Of a stretch of 64,000 nucleotides of DNA, positions 56,846-64,000 are shown in pieces (the stretch's first letter is position 1; every line of letters starts with the position of its first letter). Under the pieces are notes generated by a model. The model saw only the letters and a program-made list of their open reading frames with translations. It made no database searches and was not told where the DNA came from. The DNA comes from Elephas maximus indicus (Eukaryota; Chordata; Mammalia; Proboscidea; Elephantidae): NCBI RefSeq assembly GCF_024166365.1, contig NW_026060237.1, positions 3,100,001 through 3,164,000 of the forward strand. Reading direction: 5' to 3'. The translations under genes were made by a program, and so were the position numbers.

Positions 56846-57107
56846 ATCCATTTGTCAGGTGTCGTGCTGAGGTAGCTTGTGTGTTACTGTGATGCTGGAA
56901 GCTATGTCACTAGTATTTCAGATACCAGCAGGGTCTCCCATGGTGGACAGGCTTCTCCAGGCTAAGAGACTAGGAAGAAAGGTCTGGTGATTTACTTCTG
57001 AAAGATCATAGCCATTGAGAACCCTACAGGACACCCTTCTTCTCTGACACACAAAAGTTGCAATGAGTTGGAATCAAATTGACGGCAACTGTTTGTTTTT
57101 TTTTTGG
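56846..57107 (+). mobile_element. SINE with RTE-like body
   Basis: 'gtgtgttactgtgatgctggaagc', 'gataccagcagggtctcccatgg', 'ggaatcaaattgacggcaactg'. Same family as 46790 without the long RTE tail. Confidence 0.72.
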
Positions 57108-58215
57108 CAGAAGTCCCAGCCTCTCTCATACAATGAACACTACAGCCTCCAATATTCACAAGAAAGTGATGTTTCAGATGTATCAAGGCAGGAAGGAAAA
57201 GGAAGGGAGAGAAGAAGATAGCCCAGCAGGAAATGAGGAAAAACAGAAAAACAAAAGAACCCTCAAACAAGCCCTCAGTGATGAAGAAATAAGCAATAAA
57301 GAATATCTGATAGCAAAAACAGATATGTACGTACTAAAAGTAGAACACAAATAACATGTCTCATTTGAAACAAAAGCATGTTTATCAGAACACTTAAAAA
57401 TTATATTGTTCCCGTAATTCACACCTTACCTTGAATTTTTTTTTTCTATAAATTGTTTTACCTCCAGTAAATCTGCCTTGGAAATATATTCCTGCTCGTG
57501 TCAATTCATATCTTTAAGTTAATCTCATAATGAGAAAATAATACTGTCCATGTTTTCCTTAAATTATCCTTCATGGTTAGACTTTGAATTTAATAACACT
57601 TTCCCCTAAAGACATCCAAACTAACTTCTTTTTGACCTAATATTATATCTTTCAATGGGTATCAGCCCTAAGGATTTCTCCCTGCAATTCTATGTTAAAT
57701 TAAAAAAAAAAATCAGGAGCAAAGAAGGTGGGAGTTTGCCACTGTACAATCTTTGCGCCTCTGCATATTAGTTAGTGGTTAAATATGTAGCTGCGAGATG
57801 TAGCTATGCATTTGGAGCAAGAAGAGAGTTTAAATTATAATAACCATATCATAAAATAACCATTGCAAGGCCATCTAACTCTATGTAACACAGTCCCTAA
57901 CTGCAGATGAAAAAAACAGGGTTATTAAAATTATTCTTTATAAACATATTAGGCTATGGAGGGCCAATAACATCTTGGAGAAGTTCCTAGGCTGCCTTTC
58001 ATATACGACACCTGAGCTCCAACCAGGAGGATATCTGTGGTGATCAAATAATAAATCTGGTGTCGCTCCAGAAATGTAAAGACAGTTGACTTCCACCTTG
58101 CACAGAAATGAATCCTGATACTTAGCTGAACTTCTGTCAAGGAATTAACCTTGTAAGTCATCCAGGATATAATCTCAGGTTTTATTTTGACTACAGGGTG
58201 ACTGCTTCCTAGTCA
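57108..58215. other. Unassigned sequence
   Basis: The frame at 57079-57354 is Lys/Glu-rich but lacks family similarity. No repeat recognised. Confidence 0.4.
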
Positions 58216-58846
58216 TTATCAACACCATCATCATCATCATTACCACCATCATCATCACAATCGTCACCATCATCACCTTCATCACCATCACCATTATCAC
58301 CACCATCACTATCACTAACATCACTATCACCATCTTCATCACTGTCACCATTATCACCACCATCACATCACTAACATCATTGTTACCATTATCACTGCCA
58401 TCATCATGACCTTCATCACCATTGCCATTATCACAACCGTCACCATCCTTATCACTTTCATCACCATCACCATTGTCACCACCATCACTATCATCACCAT
58501 CACCATCATCACGAGCATCATCATTACCACCATTATCATCCCCACTACCATCAGCACAATCATCATCATCACAATCATTACCACCATCACCATCATTATC
58601 CCCATCACCACCATCACGATCACCATTATCACCATCACCATCATCATCATCTTCATTGTTATCACAATTATCACCACCATCACCATCACTATCACCATCG
58701 TTACCATCATCACTGCCATCATCATGACCTCCATCACCATCACCATTATCACAGCCATTACCTTCATCTCCACCATCATCATCGCCATCATCATCACCAT
58801 CAATATCATCATCACCAACATCATTGTCATCAACACCTCCACCATG
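58216..58846. repeat. 630-bp CAT/CAC trinucleotide repeat
   Basis: Imperfect trinucleotide array of CAT with CAC, TAT, CGT and CTT variants. It is open in several frames on both strands (for example a Thr/Ile-rich frame on plus and a Met/Val-rich one on minus). These are composition artefacts rather than genes. Confidence 0.95.
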
Positions 58847-59109
58847 ATTCGTCTGACCTTTACTGTTGAGAAAGCATTTTCATGTGATTTCTTGTTAGAT
58901 GTAAATGGCATGGCTGATTTCTGTCTTCAAGAATAGCAGGTAAAATGGGTGGGAAACTTGAGACTGATTAAAATGATCAAGAGTTAAGTGCTTGCATAAT
59001 TACAATATATAAATACCCAGGAGTTTATAAGGGAAAGTGCCTTAGCGCTGAAGAAAAATGAAAGACGTTAGGAGCAAACTTCTTGGAGAAGTGAGACAGT
59101 AAAATGCAT

Positions 59110-59366
59110 TTTGGCTTCTTTTAGACATGTTGGCAGAAAAGAGCAATCACTAGAAAAGATATCATGTTGGTAGAGGGTCAGCAGAAACAAGGGAAGCCCT
59201 CCATGAGATGGACTGACACGATAGCCACAAAAATGAGCTCAAACAACGATTGGCTCAAACATACAAACAGTCATGAAGATGACGTGGGATTGGGCATTCT
59301 GTTCTCTTCGTTGTATAGAAGGTCGCCCTGAGTCTGAGCTCACTCAACAGCAACTAACAGCAACAG
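59110..59366 (+). mobile_element. RTE 3' end (sense)
   Basis: 'gacatgttggcagaaaagagc', 'ctccatgagatggactgacac', 'caactaacagcaacagg' at the terminus. It carries a small internal duplication of 'gctcaaac'. Confidence 0.78.
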
Positions 59367-59490
59367 GGTTCCCTTGAAAGGGGAAGGAACGGTTTGAGGG
59401 CAGGCCATTTATATAGGAACGTGATCTACGGAGGCAAGAGTCTAAGACACAGGGAGTGAGACAGAGAAGGGGGAACAGCCAGTACAAAGA

Positions 59491-59703
59491 TGCTTCATGG
59501 GTGGCGCAAATGGTCAAGCCCTCAACTGCAATCTGAAAGGCTGGCGTTTCAAACCCACCCAGAGGATTCTGAGAAGACAGACCTGGTGATCTGGTTCTGA
59601 AAGCTGACAGCCACCGAAAACCTTATGGAGCAGTTGTACTCTGCACACACACGGTCGCCATGAGTCAGGGTCCACTTGAAGGTAACTAACAACAACAACA
59701 GAA
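59491..59703 (+). mobile_element. AfroSINE-type SINE (long-body)
   Basis: Sense: 'tgggtggcgcaaatggtcaagc', 'aacccacccagaggattctgag', ending 'gtaactaacaacaacaac', which is the RTE-like terminus. Confidence 0.88.
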
Positions 59704-59970
59704 GACTGGTGCTCAATCGACTGGGGACCTTCATAGCAACGTTTTTAAATGCATCTCAGAACTGTCCACCTGCGGCCCAAAGGGAGCAACAATGATCTCC
59801 TGACTCTTGTTGACCATCGGCCAAGGGAGACCTCATGTGTGTTTACAGCCATGTGATTTGAAGTTGCGTATCCGTGAGTACAAGGCTGGCTTTGTAGATG
59901 TCTCATTTTGAGATGTCATAGGAACCCCAAGGCAGGCAGAAGGAAAGGAACACTGTCCAATTGTACCCAC

Positions 59971-60180
59971 GTGAGTCACTGGGTGATGCAAATGCTTAAA
60001 GCGCTCAGTTGCTAACTGGAAGTTTGGAGGTTCAAGTACACCCAGAGGTGCCTCAAAAGAAAAGTCCTGCAGGTCAACATGCAAAAAATCACCCACTGCA
60101 AACCCTATGGAGCACAGTTCTGCTCTGACACACGTGGGGTCCACATGAATTGGAGGCAACTCTACGGCAGCTGGTAAAGC
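59971..60180 (+). mobile_element. AfroSINE-type SINE (long-body)
   Basis: Sense: 'actgggtgatgcaaatgctt', 'caagtacacccagaggtgcc', 'ctctgacacacgtggggtcc'. Confidence 0.87.
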
Positions 60181-60521
60181 ACCGTAGCTGTGGTGGCTGG
60201 AGTTGACAGGATATTGAAGCAGTTCACACAAGATGCCTAACACGGCCACATTCTAGGGGTATCCATTCCATTCTTCATTAATGACACTATCTCAAAAAAA
60301 TGCATACTCTTTGATGATGCCAATGATGGAGGGAATTTAACTTCATTTTTTCTTGAAAGGCTACCTTAAGATAACTGCTTAGTCTCTTAAATGACAATGA
60401 AAAGATTTGTAGTAATTGGAAGATTATAAAAATAGCCAGACACCCATTTTATTTGCATATTCTACAGTCTATTTTGAAATAACCAAATCTATGACATACA
60501 GCCTTAACAAAGCTTTACACT
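60181..60521. other. Unassigned sequence
   Basis: Nothing recognised. Confidence 0.4.
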
Positions 60522-62935
60522 GATTTTTAAAAAAGTTTTATTGTGCTTTAAATGTAAGTTTCCAAATCAAGCCAGTCTCTCACGAAAAACTTACATACAC
60601 CTCACTACATACTCCCAATTTCTCTCCCTCTAATGATACAGCTCACTCTCTCCCTCTACTCTCTCTTTTCATGTCCATTTTGCCAGCTTCTAACCTCTTC
60701 CCTCTCATCTCCCCTCCAGACGGGAGACTCCAACATAATCTCGAATCCACCTGATCCAAGAAGCTCACTCCTCACCAGCATCCCTGTCCATTGCATTGTC
60801 CAGTCCAATCCCTGTCTGCAGAGTTCACTTTGGGAATGGTTCCCGTCCTGCACCAACAGAAGGCCTGGGGGCCATGACCACCGGGGTCCTTCCAGTCTCG
60901 GTTAGACCACTAAGTCTGGTCTTTTTATGAGAATTTGGGGTCTGCATCCCACTGCTGTCCTGCTCCCTCAGGGGTTCTCTGTTGTGTTCCCTGTCAGGGC
61001 GGTCATTGATTGTGGCTGGGCACCATCTAGTTCTTCTGGTCTCAGGCTAATGTAGTCTCTGGTTCATGTGGCCCTTTCTGTCTCTTGGGCTCGTAATTAC
61101 TTTGTGGCCTTGGTGTTCTTCATTCTCCTTTGCTCAAGGAGGATTGAGACCAATTGATGCATCTTAGATGGCTGCTTGCTAGTGTTTAAGACCCCAGATA
61201 TCACTCTCCAAAGTGGGATGCAGAATGTTTTCTTAATAGATTTTATCATACCAATTGACTTAGATGTCCCCTGAATCCATGGTCCCCGAACCACTGTCCC
61301 TGCTACGCTGGCCTTCAAAGCATTCAGTTTATTCAGGATACTTCTTTGCTTTTAGTTTAGTCCAGTTGTGCCGATCTCGCATTATCGTGTGTTGTCTTCT
61401 CCGTCACCTAAAGTAATTCTATTTACTGTCTAATTAGTGAATACCTCCCTCCCACTTTCCCTGCCTTCCCCCTCTCGTAAGCATCAAAGAATATTTTCTT
61501 CTTTGTTTAAACTATTTCTTGAGTTCTTATAATATTGGTCTTATACGACATTTGTCCTTTTGAAACTGACTAATTTGACTCAGCATAATGCCTTCCAGAT
61601 TCCTCCATGTTATAATGTTATAATGTTTCACAGATTCATCACTGTTCTTTATTGATGCATGGTATTCCATTGTGTGAATATACCATAATTTCTTAATCCA
61701 TTCATGCCTTGATGGGCACCTTGGTTGCTTCCATCTTTTTGCTGTTGTAAATAGTACTGCAGTGAACATGGGTGTGCATATATCTGTTCGTGTAAAGGCT
61801 CTTATTTCTCTCAGATATATTGCAAGGACTGGGAGTGCTGGATCGTATGGTAGTCTATTTCTAGCTTTTTAAGAAAACGCCAGATAGATTTCCGAAGTGG
61901 TTGTATCGTTTACATTCCTACCAGCAGTGTATAAGTGTTCCAGTCTCTCCACAACCCCTCCAACATTTATTATCTTGTGTTTTTTGGATAAATGCCAGTC
62001 TTGTTGGAGTGAGAAGAAATCTCATTGTGGTTTTGATTTGCATTTCTCTAATGGCTAATGATCGTAAGCATTTCCTCATGTGTGATTAGCTGCCTGCATG
62101 TCTTCTTTAGTGAAGTGTCTGTTCTTATCTTTTGCCCATGTTTTAATTGGGTCATCTGTCTTTTTGTAGTTGAGTTTTTGCAGTATCATGTAGATTTTAG
62201 AGATCAGGCACTGATCAGAAATCTCATAGCTAAGAACTTTCTCCCAGTCTGTAGGTAATAGTTTTACTCTTTTGGTGAAGTCTTTGGATGAGCATAGGTG
62301 TTTGATTTTTAGGAGCTCCCAGTTATCTAGTTTTTCTTCTGCATTCTTAATAATGTTTTGTATATTGTTTATTAGGGCTCCTAATGTTGTCCCTATTTTT
62401 TCTTCCATGATCTTTATCATATTAGATCTTATGTTTGGGTCTTTGATCCATTTTGAGCTCATTTTTATGCATGGTGTGACGTATGAGTCTTGTTTCATTT
62501 TTTTGCATATGGATATCCAGATATGCCAGCACCATTTGTTAAAAAGGCTGTCTTTCCCCATTTTACTACTTTGGGACCTCTGTCAAATATCAACTGCTCA
62601 TATGTGGATGGATTTATGTCTGGATTCTCAATTCTGTTCCCTTGGTCTATGTACCTGTTGTTGTACCAGTACCAGGCTATTTTGACTTCAGTGGCAGTAT
62701 AATAGGGTCTAAAATCAGGTAGAATAAAGCCTCCCACTTTCCTCTTCTTTTTCAGTAATGCTTTACTTATCCAGGGCCTCTTTCCGTTCAATATGAAGTT
62801 GGTGATTATTTTCTCCATCTCGTTAGAAATGTCTTTGGAATTTGGATTGGAATCACATTGTATCTATAGATTGCTTTTGGTAGAACAGATATTTTTACAC
62901 TGTTAAGCCTTCCTATCCATGAGTAAGGCATGTTT
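60522..62935 (-). mobile_element. 5'-truncated L1 (antisense)
   Basis: 3' UTR from the tail at about 60522 to about 61430, then ORF2 C-terminus and late RT region to 62935. Three open stretches remain (61527-61769, 62076-62561, 62495-62818) carrying EWIKKLWYIHTMEYHASIKN, KIYMILQKLNYKKTDDPIKT and [20 protein letters not shown]. It is the best-preserved L1 in the window, but a frameshift separates the two upstream pieces. Confidence 0.9.
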
Positions 62936-63259
62936 TCCACTTATGTAGCACTTAAACATTGAGCAGCCAAGTTTCTTTTAAGTTAGCAGCTGATGGCAAA
63001 TGATTTGTACCACTCAGCCTCCTCTGATAAAAGAAACCTTTTGTAATTATAGATAACAACTATGTCCCATTTGGGAAAGCAAGCACATAACTAAAATCTG
63101 AACTGTTACCTAGTGTTATAATGGTACAAGGGGATTATTGAAGGGCCAGGACCTTTTCCTTTTTTGTAATAGGACAAATTTGCTTCCTTGTTGTTTCTTG
63201 CTTCACCGGCCCATTGGCTGCCCCACTACCTGCCCATGTTTGTTCACAAAAAGATGCTA
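62936..63259. other. Unassigned sequence
   Basis: Nothing recognised. Confidence 0.4.
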
Positions 63260-63975
63260 GAAAAAAAAAAAAAAAAAAACACTGCCATCCAGTCCATTCT
63301 GACTTGTAGCTACTCTGTAGGACAGAGTAGAACTGCCCCACAGGGTTTCCAAGGCTGCAATTTTTTTATTGTACTTTAGATAAAGATTTACAGAACAAAC
63401 TAGCTTCTCATAAAACACTTAGCATACATATTCTTTTATGACTTTGGTTAACACCCCCATGACTTGTTAACACTCTCCCTTCTCAACCTTCGGTTTGCTA
63501 TTACCAGCTTTGCTGTCCCCTCCTGACTTCCATTCCCTGCCTCAGGGCTATGCTCCCCTTTAGTCTTATTTCGTTTTATGGCCCTGTCTAATCTTTGGCT
63601 GAAGGGTGAACCTCAGGAGGGACTTCATTACTGAGCCGAAAGGGTGTCTGAGGGCCATACTCTCAGGGTTTCTTCAGTCTCCGTGAGGCGAGCAAGTCTG
63701 GTGTTTTTTTTGAGTTAGAATTTTGTTCTATATTTTTCTGCATTCTGCCCGCACCCCTGTACTGTGATCCCTGTCAGAGCAGTCAGTAGTGGTAGCTGGG
63801 CACCATCTAGTTGTACTGGACTCAGTCTGGTGGCGGCCGTGGTAGATGCAAGGCAATAATCTTTACAGAAGCAGACTGCCACATCTTTCTCCTGAGGAGC
63901 AGCTGGTGGGTTCAAACCTCTGACTTTTCAGAAAGCAGCCAAGTGCTTAACCACTGTACTGTCAAGGCTCCTTCA
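63260..63975 (-). mobile_element. AfroSINE-type SINE split by an L1 3' end
   Basis: The left part 63260-63361 ('cactgccatccagtccattctgac', 'gccccacagggtttccaaggctg') and right part 63844-63975 ('aatctttacagaagcagactgcc', 'ttaaccactgtactgtc') make one antisense SINE interrupted by 63362-63843. Confidence 0.85.
63362..63843 (-). mobile_element. L1 3' UTR fragment nested in a SINE
   Basis: Antisense: poly-T at 63361-63368, 'ttattgtactttagataaag', then sequence parallel to 36336-36790 ('gctgtcccctcctgacttcc', 'gggcaccatctagttgtactgg'). Flanking 'caaggctgcaa' and 'gcaaggcaa' may be a diverged target duplication. Confidence 0.75.
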
Positions 63976-64000
63976 AAAAGCAAGCAAGGAGACAAATATC

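Noticed and set aside
57079-57354. 91-codon Lys/Glu-rich frame
   Set aside because: It begins inside a SINE tail and has no recognisable domain. Composition alone explains it.
58363-58936. 182- and 176-codon frames rich in Met/Val or Thr/Ile
   Set aside because: They arise from the CAT/CAC trinucleotide tract and exist on both strands at once.
1-64000. CRISPR arrays, operons, prophages or other prokaryotic systems
   Set aside because: The interspersed SINE/LINE/LTR structure and spliced exons identify a mammalian chromosome. No direct-repeat/spacer pattern was seen.

Overview
The window is mammalian nuclear DNA, and the repeats point to an afrotherian, most probably an elephant or a close paenungulate relative. 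About thirty-five copies of tRNA-derived AfroSINE-type SINEs lie on both strands. They are mixed with an RTE/BovB-like LINE whose tail reads 'gagtcggaaccgac...ggcacctaacaac', solo LTRs of ERVL-MaLR type, and several L1 layers. Known genes are sparse. The species call is inferred from repeat families recalled from knowledge; no database was searched.

Two protein-coding families are recognisable. (1) At 4.55-5.24 kb on the minus strand is the N-terminal, catalytic-serine half of a PC-esterase of the PCED1B/FAM113B type. It has a strong Kozak start and a GC-rich upstream region, but its C-terminal half is not in the window. (2) At 12.47-14.88 kb on the plus strand is a TSPY-like gene (testis-specific Y-encoded protein, SET/NAP superfamily). 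It has five exons, in-frame splice junctions for exons 2-5, and a damaged exon 1. A second copy of the TSPY 5' flank and exon 1 lies at 16.64-17.66 kb. It breaks off abruptly into L1 DNA and lacks the SINE that sits in the 5' flank of the first copy. TSPY is normally a multicopy Y-linked gene, so a Y-chromosomal (ampliconic or degenerate) origin is the leading inference.

Layout: 0-4.1 kb, MaLR LTRs, SINEs and L1 3' ends. 4.1-6.2 kb, PCED1B-like exon and GC-rich flank. 6.2-10.5 kb, a sense L1 interrupted by RTE copies, one with a 5' inversion. 11-17.7 kb, the TSPY locus and its partial duplicate. 17.7-23.3 kb, antisense L1 and RTE. 23.3-29.5 kb, a nearly full-length but decayed sense L1. 29.5-33.7 kb, RTE fragments encoding reverse transcriptase and endonuclease pieces. 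33.7-37.3 kb, antisense L1 carrying an LTR that itself carries two SINEs. 37.7 kb, a GGAT array. 38.5-49.4 kb, SINEs and MaLR LTRs in otherwise anonymous sequence, with a perfect 3 x 60 bp tandem repeat at 46.05 kb. 49.4-60.2 kb, L1 3' ends, dense SINEs and a 630-bp CAT-type repeat at 58.2 kb. 60.5-62.9 kb, an antisense L1 with long ORF2 remnants. 63.3-64 kb, a SINE split by an L1 3' end.

The only candidate functional genes are the PCED1B-like exon and the TSPY-like locus, and both look partial or broken. Everything else is mobile-element debris, microsatellites or unassigned sequence.
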